DNA from: WTKG01 sp963735005
GTDB taxonomy: Bacteria; Actinomycetota; Actinomycetes; Actinomycetales; Demequinaceae
NCBI GenBank assembly: GCA_963735005.1
Contig: CAVTJA010000009.1
Span: 1-64,000 of the forward strand
Reading direction: 5' to 3'
Length of the DNA: 64,000 nucleotides
A program made the translations under genes and the position numbers. The notes beneath the pieces were generated by a model that saw only the letters and a program-made list of their open reading frames with translations, did not search any database and was not told where the DNA came from. This document shows positions 18,133 to 25,469 of the stretch, one piece after another (position 1 is the first letter of the stretch; the number at the start of each line of letters is the position of its first letter).

Positions 18133-18570
18133 ATGGCGGAAGCCAAGAAGAACACGACCACGTCGATTGTGGGCAACGTAAGGGCGTCACTCGGCATTAC
18201 CCTGCTCGCGCTGACGGTCGCTGCCTTCATTGTTCATCCTCATCCTCGGATCAGCTGTTCGACGGACAGCAGGATCAGGAGATGGTGATAGTCTTCATTG
18301 CGCTCGCGGTCTATCGCGGCGCTCATGGGGCTGGCGATCGGCTCCTTGCCGACGGGCAGGGCGGTGTACTTGGTTTGCGGCCATCTTCGGCGGTGGTCGG
18401 AAGCGTGGTTCTGCTTGGTTTCGGTTCCGCGACGGGCAAGAGCGACAGCGCCAGCACCTTTCGGGCACGCGTGGCTTCAGGCTGGCCTCGGTGCAGCGAT
18501 TACCTGGCGCGCTGGCGCCGTTCTCGGGGCGGTCATCGCCCTCATCGTCGCGAAGTGGTCGGACAAGTAG
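18133..18570 (+). pseudogene. Small membrane protein, frameshifted
   Basis: A gene of about 145 codons with ATG 18133 behind AGGGAG. The first frame gives MAEAKKNTTTSIVGNV and one hydrophobic helix (SLGITLLALTVAAFIV). Reading then has to jump frames: VFILILGSAV, EMVIVFIALA, ALMGLAIGSLPTGRAV, FAAIFGGGRKRGSA, and a final GAVLGAVIALIVAKWSDK ending at TAG 18570. About four helices would result. At least four indels break it. It looks like a conserved small actinobacterial membrane protein; the charged AEAKK N-terminus and the SDK end are like the intact gene at 19.9 kb. Function unknown. Confidence 0.55.
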
Positions 18571-18591
18571 TCCTCATCTGACACACGTCGA

Positions 18592-18619
18592 CGGGGCGTC
18601 CGGGAGACCGGGCGCCCCG
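18592..18619. terminator. GC-rich hairpin terminator
   Basis: CGGGGCG paired with CGCCCCG around an inner CCGG-GAGA-CCGG stem, between the convergent small membrane protein gene and mrp. Serves either strand. Confidence 0.6.
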
Positions 18620-18641
18620 TTCGTGCGTCTGGTGGGCCCGT

Positions 18642-19775
18642 CTAGTGGGCCTGCTGGACCGGCGTGACGCCCAGCGGTTTGCCAGCGAGCCCGCGCTTGC
18701 GCGTGCCCAGCAGCGTCGCGATCTTGCGGAGCTCGACCGCGGCGGGGGAGTCCGGGTCGCTCAGCACGATCGGCACTCCCGTGTCGCCGCCCTCGCGGGC
18801 CCTGACGTCGATCGGCACCGAGCCCAGCACGGGAACGGAGGTGCCGAGCGCCTTCGACAGCCGCTCGGACACAGCGGCACCGCCGCCCGACCCGAACAAC
18901 TCGAGCCGCGAGCCGTCGGGCTGCTCGAGCCACGACATGTTCTCGATCACGCCGACCACGCCCTGCTGGGTCTGGAGCGCGACGGCGCCCGCGCGCTCTG
19001 CGACTTCGGCGGACGCGGCCTGCGGCGTGGTCACGACCACGAGCTCCGCGTGCGGCAGCAGCTGGGCGACGGAGATGGCGATGTCACCGGTGCCGGGCGG
19101 GAGGTCGAGCAGCAGCACGTCAAGGTCGCCCCAGAAGACGTCGGACAGGAACTGCTCCACGGCGCGGTGAAGCATAGGCCCGCGCCACACGACCGGCTGG
19201 CCCTCCGGCACGAACATGCCGATCGACACCGCCTTGACCTCGTGGGCGATGGGCGGCAGCAGCATGTCGTCGATGCGCGTGGGCTGGCCCTCGATGCCAA
19301 GCATGCCCGGAATCGAGAAGCCGAAGATGTCTGCGTCGAGCACGCCCACCTTGAGCCCGTCGGCCGCCATGGCTACGGCAAGATTCGCTGTCACCGTCGA
19401 CTTGCCCACGCCGCCCTTGCCGGACGCGACCGCGTACACGCGCGTGAGGTTGCCCGGCTGGGTGAAGGGGATGACCGGCTCGGGCTTGCCGCCGCGTAGC
19501 GCGGAGCGCAGGCCGAGCCGCTGCTCCTCGCTCATCACTCCCAGCTCGATCTTGACGCTTGTCACGCCCTCGACGCTTGCGGTGGCGGCCTCGACGTCCT
19601 TGGTGATGCGGTCCTTCATGGGGCAACCCTGGGTGGTCAGGTCGATGCCGATCAGCGCGGCGCCGTCTGCGCCCACGTCCACGGACCGGACCATGCCAAT
19701 CTCGGTGATCGGACGCCGGATTTCCGGGTCGATGACGGTGGCGAGGGCCTCGCGGACGGCAGTTTCAGTGACCAT
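18642..19775 (-). CDS. mrp: Mrp/NBP35-family P-loop ATPase (iron-sulfur cluster carrier)
   Basis: 377-residue cytoplasmic ATPase of the Mrp/ApbC type, which carries Fe-S clusters to target proteins. N-terminal MIP18 (DUF59) domain, residues 1-90, with IDPEIRRPITEIGMV and TTQGCPMKD (single conserved Cys). The ATPase domain starts at the deviant Walker A SGKGGVGKS (residues 118-126), followed by VGVLDADIFGFSIPGMLG (Walker A') and LLLDLPPGTGD (Walker B). The CxxC cluster-binding motif of ApbC is not present between Walker B and the C-terminus, so cluster binding would depend on other residues. TAGCAT lies 6 nt before ATG 19775. Confidence 0.93.
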   Translation of the reverse strand: MVTETAVREALATVIDPEIRRPITEIGMVRSVDVGADGAALIGIDLTTQGCPMKDRITKDVEAATASVEGVTSVKIELGVMSEEQRLGLRSALRGGKPEPVIPFTQPGNLTRVYAVASGKGGVGKSTVTANLAVAMAADGLKVGVLDADIFGFSIPGMLGIEGQPTRIDDMLLPPIAHEVKAVSIGMFVPEGQPVVWRGPMLHRAVEQFLSDVFWGDLDVLLLDLPPGTGDIAISVAQLLPHAELVVVTTPQAASAEVAERAGAVALQTQQGVVGVIENMSWLEQPDGSRLELFGSGGGAAVSERLSKALGTSVPVLGSVPIDVRAREGGDTGVPIVLSDPDSPAAVELRKIATLLGTRKRGLAGKPLGVTPVQQAH

Positions 19776-19781
19776 GTCCCC

Positions 19782-19787
19782 ATGCTA
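19782..19787 (-). promoter_or_regulatory. -10 element TAGCAT for mrp (leaderless)
   Basis: TAGCAT ends 6 nt before the mrp start codon; no ribosome-binding site between. Confidence 0.5.
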
Positions 19788-19874
19788 GGCCGACGCGTCC
19801 ATCGCGCTTGACGGCCTTGGTCCCGCTATGTTTGTCCCGGCGGCGCGATGAAGCGCCCTTACAAAGGAGATGAC

Positions 19875-20333
19875 ATGGCAGAAACACCGGCAGCGCCCGC
19901 GAACCCGACTGCGGTTCCCGAGGCGCCGAATTGGCTGTACGGCATTCTTGCAGGCGCGGGCCTCGCGCTTGTCGCGGGGATCGTGTACGCGCTTGTCGCG
20001 GTCTTGGCAGACAAGGAATTCGTGTACCTCGCGATCCTGGCAGGCATCGGCGCCGGATTCGGTGTCCGCAAGTTCGGCAACGTCGCGACGCCGCTTTCCG
20101 GCGTGATCTCCGCCGTGCTCGGCGTTGCGGGCTGGATCCTTGGCGTTTACGTTGCGTACGCGATGTCGGCCGCAAAGGCCTTCGACGTCAGCTTTGGTGA
20201 GGCGTTCCGCACCTTCGCGGGGTCGTCGAGCTTCCTCGGTGACTACTTCAGCGCGGACTTCTGGGGCTACCTGATGCTCGTCGCTACCGCCGGTTTCGGC
20301 TTCGTTATCGGCTCAGGTATTCGCGACAAGTAG
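19875..20333 (+). CDS. Small polytopic membrane protein
   Basis: 152 residues. ATG 19875 is preferred over the in-frame start 27 nt upstream because AAAGGAGA is 7 nt before it. After MAETPAAPANPTAVPEAPNW come about four helices: YGILAGAGLALVAGIVYALVAVL, FVYLAILAGIGAGFGV, PLSGVISAVLGVAGWILGVYVAYA, FWGYLMLVATAGFGFVIGSGI. Conserved spacing GAGFGVRKFGN between helices two and three. No family assigned. Similar in topology to the broken gene at 18.1 kb. Confidence 0.75.
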   Translation: MAETPAAPANPTAVPEAPNWLYGILAGAGLALVAGIVYALVAVLADKEFVYLAILAGIGAGFGVRKFGNVATPLSGVISAVLGVAGWILGVYVAYAMSAAKAFDVSFGEAFRTFAGSSSFLGDYFSADFWGYLMLVATAGFGFVIGSGIRDK

Positions 20334-20414
20334 CGTCACCGCTCGGTCAGGCTCGACGGCCGGCGTTTCCTTCGGGTGGCGCCGGCCGTTGGCGTGTGCG
20401 GCAGCGCCGACGCG

Positions 20415-20984
20415 CTAGGCCGGGGGCTTCTTGGCGGTCGCCTTCTTGGTGGCTGGCTTCTTGGCGGCGGGCGCGCGCTTGGGCCGCGGCTCCGAATCCG
20501 CCTCGTCAGCGTCGGCCTTGCGCAATTCCTCGAGCAGCCCGCGGATCTCGGCGCGCACGAAGTCGCGTGTGGCGGTCTCGTTGACGGCATGCCGAAGCGC
20601 CGCGACCTCGCGCGCGAGGTACTCGGTGTCTGCAAGCGAGCGTTCGGCGCGCTGGCGGTCCTGCTCGGCCGCCACCTTGTCGCGGTCGTCCTGGCGATTC
20701 TGCGCGAGCAGGATCAGGGGCGCGGCGTAGGACGCCTGCAGCGACAGCATGAGCGTCAACGCGGTGAAGCCGAAGTCCGCGGAGTCGAAGCGCGTGCCCT
20801 CGGGTCCGTAGGTGTTCCACACCAGCCACACCACCACAAACACCGTGAGGTACACCAAGAACCGCGGCGTGCCGAGGAAGCGCGCGATGCCCTCGGAGAT
20901 GCGGCCGAAGCGGTCGGACGGCTTGCGCCGGCGTAGCGCGAAGCGGCCGCCGTCGGCCTTGGGACGGTCAAGGCGGTCAGCCAC
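20415..20984 (-). CDS. DUF1003 membrane protein with Lys/Ala-rich tail
   Basis: 189 residues, DUF1003: a soluble start (RKPSDRFGRISEGIARFLGTPRFL), two helices (LVYLTVFVVVWLVWNTY and FTALTLMLSLQASYAAPLILLAQNRQDDRDK), then a coiled-coil-like stretch (QRAERSLADTEYLAREVAALR) and a tail of AKK/ATKK repeats like histone-H1 or nucleoid-associated protein tails. Starts with GTG 20984 that overlaps the end of the upstream PRC/MgtE-N/CBS gene by 8 bp, so translation is coupled. Family function unknown; partnership with the MgtE-like protein suggests divalent-cation homeostasis. Confidence 0.85.
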   Translation of the reverse strand: MADRLDRPKADGGRFALRRRKPSDRFGRISEGIARFLGTPRFLVYLTVFVVVWLVWNTYGPEGTRFDSADFGFTALTLMLSLQASYAAPLILLAQNRQDDRDKVAAEQDRQRAERSLADTEYLAREVAALRHAVNETATRDFVRAEIRGLLEELRKADADEADSEPRPKRAPAAKKPATKKATAKKPPA

Positions 20985-22257
20985 GGGCGCCTCCCGTGGT
21001 GGGCTGCGCGTCCGTATTCTCGCGCCAGTCGTCGGGAAGCAGGTGGTCGAGAACGTCGTCGGCGGAGATCGCGCCCACCAGGTGGCCGTCGTCGTCAACG
21101 ACGGGCACCGCCATGATGTCGTACGCCGCCATGGTGCGGGCCACCGCTGACAGGTGGTCCGAAGGCCGCATGGGCTCGATCGCGGGGTCAACGTAGTCGC
21201 CGATGGCGTCGTGCGGGGCCTCGCGCAACAGCCGCTGCAGGTGGACGAGCCCCAGGTAACGGCCCGTAGGGGTTTCGGCGGGCGGACGCACGACGAACAC
21301 CATGGAGGCGAGCGCGGGGGTGAGCTCGGAGCGGCGCACAAGGGCTAGCGCGTTCGCGACCGTGCTTTCCGGGCCCACGAGCACGGGCTCCGTGGTCATG
21401 AGGCCGCCGGCGACGTCGTCGTCGTAATGGAGCAGTTGTCGCACGGAGCGCGCACCCTCGGGCTCCATCATCCCAAGCAGCGCTGCGGCGCGCTTCTTGG
21501 GGAGGTCTCCCAGGAGGTCAGCGGCGTCGTCCGGCTCCATCTCCTCGAGCACGTCAGCGGCACGTTCGGGCTTGAGGGCGGACACCAGTTTGACCTGGTC
21601 GCTCTCCGGCAACTCCTCGATGACGTCGGCCAGGCGGTGGTCGTCGAGCGCCTCGGCGATCTGCACCTTGCGCGCGGGTGACATCTCCATCAACGCGGCC
21701 GCGACGTCGGCGGGCTTGTAGTCCTCGAATGACTGGATGATGAGCGCGGCGCCCTGGGTCTCTTTGCTCCCCTGCAAGCTACGCACTGCGGTGACCGGCA
21801 CGACCATGCCGTGGCCGCGGCGGCCGAACCCGAGCGGCCCGCGCCGCTTGCCCTCGCGGCGCACAAAGAGGTCCGTGATGGACCACGTCCGGGCGCGCGT
21901 CTGGACGATCGCGACGTCCTCGATGAACACGTTGCCGGTGCCGTCCTTGAGGGCGACCTCCCGCTCGAACAGCTCCCCGACGGCGAGGGTTTCTGTGGTG
22001 CGGGTCTGGAAGCGGCGCAGGTTGACCACGCCGGTGCAGATGACCTGGCCGGCTGCGATGGACGTGACGCGCGTGAGGGGCAGGAACACGCGCCGACGCC
22101 CGGGAACCTCCACCACCAGCCCGACGGCCGACGGACCACCCTTGGACCGCAGCAGCAGGACGACGTCACGCACCCGGCCCACGGCGTCGCCCAGGGGGTC
22201 GAATACCGAGGTGCCGACGAGGCGCGCGACGTAAACCTTGTCGCCTGTCGTGCTCAT
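20977..22257 (-). CDS. Soluble MgtE-like protein: PRC barrel, MgtE N-domain, CBS pair
   Basis: 426 residues with no transmembrane region. Order: two PRC-barrel-like domains (about 1-165: VARLVGTSVFDPLGDAVGRVRDVVLLL; ITDLFVRRE), the helical MgtE intracellular Mg-sensor domain (about 180-285: AAALMEMSPARKVQIAEAL, VLEEMEPDDAADLLGDLP), and two CBS domains (about 290-405: GGLMTTEPVLVGPESTV, MAAYDIMAVPVVDDDGHLVGAISADDVLDHLLPDDW). In MgtE channels these domains sense Mg2+ and gate the pore; here the pore is absent, so a regulatory or partner role is likely, probably with the DUF1003 membrane protein coupled downstream. TAGGCT is 6 nt upstream of ATG 22257. Confidence 0.9.
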   Translation of the reverse strand: MSTTGDKVYVARLVGTSVFDPLGDAVGRVRDVVLLLRSKGGPSAVGLVVEVPGRRRVFLPLTRVTSIAAGQVICTGVVNLRRFQTRTTETLAVGELFEREVALKDGTGNVFIEDVAIVQTRARTWSITDLFVRREGKRRGPLGFGRRGHGMVVPVTAVRSLQGSKETQGAALIIQSFEDYKPADVAAALMEMSPARKVQIAEALDDHRLADVIEELPESDQVKLVSALKPERAADVLEEMEPDDAADLLGDLPKKRAAALLGMMEPEGARSVRQLLHYDDDVAGGLMTTEPVLVGPESTVANALALVRRSELTPALASMVFVVRPPAETPTGRYLGLVHLQRLLREAPHDAIGDYVDPAIEPMRPSDHLSAVARTMAAYDIMAVPVVDDDGHLVGAISADDVLDHLLPDDWRENTDAQPTTGGARG

Positions 22258-22263
22258 GGGCCA

Positions 22264-22269
22264 AGCCTA
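22264..22269 (-). promoter_or_regulatory. -10 element TAGGCT for the MgtE-N/CBS gene (leaderless)
   Basis: TAGGCT ends exactly 6 nt before ATG 22257. Confidence 0.5.
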
Positions 22270-22335
22270 ACCGCGTGGCGCGCCCGTCCCGGGGAGGCCG
22301 AGGGCCATTCCCAGTAAGCGGCGAGCCTCCCTTGG

Positions 22336-23061
22336 CTAGCCCTCGGGGTAGTAGGCGCCCAGCTGCTTGCCGGTGAAGACGGCGTCGGCGTCGGTCCCCT
22401 CGAGGCCGCACTCGGCGATCAGGAACTTCTGGACGTCCGCCATGGCCGCGTCGCTTGAGGTGTCGGCCAAGATCTTCGCCCACGCGTCCCTGTACGCCGC
22501 GGCCTGGTCCGTGAGGTCCGGATACAGCTCCGCGAGCAGGCGGTCGGCCTGGGCGTCGCGCTGCTCTTTCACGGCGTCCGTTGCTTCGAAGAAGGCGTCC
22601 CAGTCCGCGTTGGGCGCGTCGTCCGCCGGGCCGTCGGGATACGGGTAAGCGGCGTTGACCTTCGAGTAGACGTCACCTTGGGCGGCGATAAGTTCCGGCG
22701 ACCGCGCGGCGTCTGCCCAGACGAAGCGAACCTGGCGGAGCACGTCGTCGACGACGGTGCCGCGTCGCGTGTAGTCAATCGTGTCCTCACCGGTGATGTC
22801 CTCGACGTCGGCGAACTTGTCGCACGCGGCCGACTTCGCGTCCGCCGTCCATTCGTCGATCTGAGCCTGGGGGACTTCGGAGTCGATCGCCGTGCCGTCG
22901 CCGTTGAGCGACAGCCCGTGGTCGAACGACACGTCCCAGGCGAGCGTCGACTTCCACGCGCTCGCGAGGTCCTTCTGGCTCACCGTCGCGCCCGCACTGC
23001 AGGCGGTGAGCGCGAGCATCGTTGCGGCGATCAGCGCTGCGGCCTTCGTGCGCGGTTCCAT
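22336..23061 (-). CDS. Putative lipoprotein of unknown function
   Basis: 241 residues if ATG 23061 is used; upstream starts at 23073 and 23088 are in frame. The signal is EPRTKAAALIAATMLALTAC with lipobox LTAC. The mature part is acidic, Trp- and Asp-rich, mostly helical, with a pair of Cys (AACDKFADV and IAECGLEG) that could form a disulfide. It includes VRFVWADAARSPELIAAQGDV and ends GKQLGAYYPEG. No family recognised; it resembles other acidic actinobacterial lipoproteins of about 240 residues. Separated by 65 nt from the downstream-lying pepP gene. Confidence 0.7.
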   Translation of the reverse strand: MEPRTKAAALIAATMLALTACSAGATVSQKDLASAWKSTLAWDVSFDHGLSLNGDGTAIDSEVPQAQIDEWTADAKSAACDKFADVEDITGEDTIDYTRRGTVVDDVLRQVRFVWADAARSPELIAAQGDVYSKVNAAYPYPDGPADDAPNADWDAFFEATDAVKEQRDAQADRLLAELYPDLTDQAAAYRDAWAKILADTSSDAAMADVQKFLIAECGLEGTDADAVFTGKQLGAYYPEG

Positions 23062-23126
23062 GGCATCCCCCATCGTCGTTGCGGACATCCTGACGGCCTG
23101 TCGCCACCGCCGCAACCGGAGCGGGC

Positions 23127-24503
23127 CTAGCGCCCGACCCCGGCGCCCGCCAGCCAGGCCTCGACGCCCTCGACCGTGCGCGGGAGCGCCGCGCTCAGGT
23201 TCTCGGCGCCGTCCGCCGTCACCAGGATGTCGTCCTCAATACGCACGCCAATCCCGCGCAACTCCTCGGGGGCGGCGAGGTCGTCTGACTTGAAGTACAG
23301 CCCCGGCTCGATGGTAAACACCATGCCCTCCTCGAGCGTGCCGCCCAGGTACATCTCGTGCTTGGCGGCGGCACAGTCGTGGACGTCGAGCCCGAGGTGG
23401 TGCGACGTGCCGTGCACCATCCAGCGCCGGTACAGCATCGCCTCGGGGTTGTCGGACTCTGGCACGATTCCCCACTCGGTGAGCCGCGCCTCGATGACCG
23501 CCATCGCCGCGTCGTGCACGTCGCGGAACTTGGCTCCCGGGCGCACCACCCGGAACGCCGCGTCGGCCGCCTCGAGCACCACCTCGTACACGCGCCGCTG
23601 CGGCTCGGTGAAGGTGCCCGACACGGGGAAGGTGCGCGTGATGTCCGCCGTGTAGAGGCTCTCGACCTCCACGCCGGCGTCGAGCAGCAGCAGGTCGCCA
23701 TGGCGCACCTGGCCGTCGTTGCTGATCCAGTGGAGGGTGGTCGCGTGAGGGCCGGCCGCGGCGATGGTCTCGTAGCCAACCGCGTTTCCCTCCTCGCGAG
23801 CATGGCCGTCGAAGGCCGCCTCGATCACGCGCTCGCCGCGCTTGTGATCGACGGCGCGCGGTAGCTCGCGCACGGCGCGGTCGAATCCCGCGATGGTCGC
23901 GTTGACGGCCTCGCGCAGCTGGTCCACCTCGTAGGCGTCCTTCACCATCCGCATCTCCGCCAACGCGCGCAGCACCGCCTTGGACGGACGGGCGGTGGGC
24001 CGGACGCCAGACGGCAGGTCCGCCAGCGGCAGCGTGCGGATGCCCGTCATCGCCTGGAAGTCCGACGGCGCGGGGCGGCGCCCGATCCAGAATTCGCCGG
24101 ACCGCGGGTCCGCGTAGAAGCCCTCGTCGCCACGGCCAGCGGGGGGCACCACGAACAGGGTCGCGTCGTGCCCGTCGTCCGTAGGCTCCATGACCAGCAC
24201 CGCGTCCGGCTCGAAGTCCGCGCCGAGCCCCGTCAGGTACGAGAAGTCGCTGTCCGGCCGGAAGCGGTAGTCGGTGTCGTTCGAGCGCTGCTTGTACGTG
24301 CCAGCGGGGACGACGATGCGCTTGCCCGGGAACGTCGCGGACAGCCTGGCGCGGCGTGCGGCGGCGTACGGCGCGGCTGCCGAGGCGGTGGTGGCCAGTG
24401 GGCCGGGGTCCGCCCAGTTCGAGGCGATGAATTCCTTGAACTCGTCGCTCTGCGGACGGGTGGAGCGGGACTCGTTCTTGGCCTTGGGGGAGTCGTCAGT
24501 CAT
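23127..24503 (-). CDS. pepP: Xaa-Pro aminopeptidase (M24B, aminopeptidase P)
   Basis: 458-residue cytoplasmic metallopeptidase removing N-terminal residues before proline. N-terminal AMP_N domain (about 45-185: GTYKQRSNDTDYRFRPDSDF, YLTGL) and M24 pita-bread domain from about 195. Metal ligands visible: LLLDAGVEVESLYTADITRTFP (two Asp), GTSHHLGLDVHD (His), EGMVFTIEPGLYF (Glu), and GVRIEDDILVT (Glu). The active-site His is in HWISNDG. Normal length for bacterial PepP. Divergent from the PHP gene with about 50 nt between the two start codons. Confidence 0.95.
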   Translation of the reverse strand: MTDDSPKAKNESRSTRPQSDEFKEFIASNWADPGPLATTASAAAPYAAARRARLSATFPGKRIVVPAGTYKQRSNDTDYRFRPDSDFSYLTGLGADFEPDAVLVMEPTDDGHDATLFVVPPAGRGDEGFYADPRSGEFWIGRRPAPSDFQAMTGIRTLPLADLPSGVRPTARPSKAVLRALAEMRMVKDAYEVDQLREAVNATIAGFDRAVRELPRAVDHKRGERVIEAAFDGHAREEGNAVGYETIAAAGPHATTLHWISNDGQVRHGDLLLLDAGVEVESLYTADITRTFPVSGTFTEPQRRVYEVVLEAADAAFRVVRPGAKFRDVHDAAMAVIEARLTEWGIVPESDNPEAMLYRRWMVHGTSHHLGLDVHDCAAAKHEMYLGGTLEEGMVFTIEPGLYFKSDDLAAPEELRGIGVRIEDDILVTADGAENLSAALPRTVEGVEAWLAGAGVGR

Positions 24504-24541
24504 GGCACCATCGTCGCACGGCGCGGCCCCACGCCCCCGGG

Positions 24542-24547
24542 TACTCT
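24542..24547 (+). promoter_or_regulatory. -10 element TACTCT for the PHP gene (leaderless)
   Basis: TACTCT ends 6 nt before GTG 24554 and supports that start. Confidence 0.5.
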
Positions 24548-24553
24548 GACGGG

Positions 24554-25399
24554 GTGCGCATCGATCTCCATACCCACAGCGCGTACTCGGACGGGACAGA
24601 GGCGCCGGCTCAGGTGATGCGCGCCGCGGCCGCGGCCGGGCTGGACGTCGTGGCGCTCACGGATCACGATTCGATCGGCGGCTGGGACGAGGCCCGCGCC
24701 GAGGCGGCGACGCTCGGACTCGAGTTCGTCCCGGGCATTGAGGTGTCCTGCCGGCATCGCGGAGTCAGTATCCACCTGCTCGCGTACTGGCCCAACCCTG
24801 ACGACGAGGCCGTGGCCGCCATGATGCAGCGCACCCGCGACGCGCGCGTCGACCGCGCCCGCGAGATTGTCACGCGGATCGCCGCGGACTACCCGCTGAC
24901 CTGGGAGGACGTCGAGGCCCAAGCCGGCGCCACCGACACCATCGGCCGCCCGCATATCGCAGACGCCCTTGTTGCCCGCGGCGTCGTCCCCACCCGGGAT
25001 TCCGCTTTCGACGACATCCTTGGCGGCAACGCGCGCTACTTCGTGGCCCACTACGCGCCCGAGGTCCGGGACGCCACCCGCGCACTCCGGGCGTCCGGCG
25101 GCGTGCCGGTATTCGCCCACCCCGGCGCGGACGGCCGCGGCCGGATCGTTCCGACCTCCGTGATCGGGGGGATGGCGGACGCGGGGCTCGTGGGACTCGA
25201 GATCGACCACCGCGACCACGACGACCGCGCCCGCGCCCGGCTCGAAAGCATTGCGGCGCGCTTCGCGCTTGTGAGAACGGGGGCGTCCGACTATCACGGC
25301 GCCGGCAAGGAAAACCGGCTAGGCGAGAACCTCACGTCGCCGGACGCGTACGAGGCTTTGCAAGCCGCGCGCGTACCCACTGACCGCGCGACGCGGTGA
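24554..25399 (+). CDS. PHP-domain metal-dependent phosphoesterase
   Basis: 281 residues of the PHP family close to YciV/RNase AM and 3',5'-nucleoside bisphosphate phosphatases. Four PHP motifs are readable: DLHTHSAYSDG (motif 1), LTDHDSIGGWDEA (motif 2), PGIEVSCRHRGVSIHLLAY (motif 3), FAHPGADGRG and later GASDYHGAGKEN (C-terminal metal ligands). Likely hydrolyses pAp or short RNA 5' ends; substrate not shown by sequence. GTG start fixed by the TACTCT box at the leaderless distance. Confidence 0.9.
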   Translation: MRIDLHTHSAYSDGTEAPAQVMRAAAAAGLDVVALTDHDSIGGWDEARAEAATLGLEFVPGIEVSCRHRGVSIHLLAYWPNPDDEAVAAMMQRTRDARVDRAREIVTRIAADYPLTWEDVEAQAGATDTIGRPHIADALVARGVVPTRDSAFDDILGGNARYFVAHYAPEVRDATRALRASGGVPVFAHPGADGRGRIVPTSVIGGMADAGLVGLEIDHRDHDDRARARLESIAARFALVRTGASDYHGAGKENRLGENLTSPDAYEALQAARVPTDRATR

Positions 25400-25469
25400 T
25401 AGCCTGCTGTCGCGGTTTGCGGCCACCAGCGTTCGAATGACCTCTGGGACGTAGTCGCGAGGGGAACAC

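Noticed and set aside
19808..19832. TTGACG ... TATGTT as a promoter for the 19.9-kb membrane gene
   Set aside because: Spacing is only 13 nt, too short for a sigma-70 promoter.
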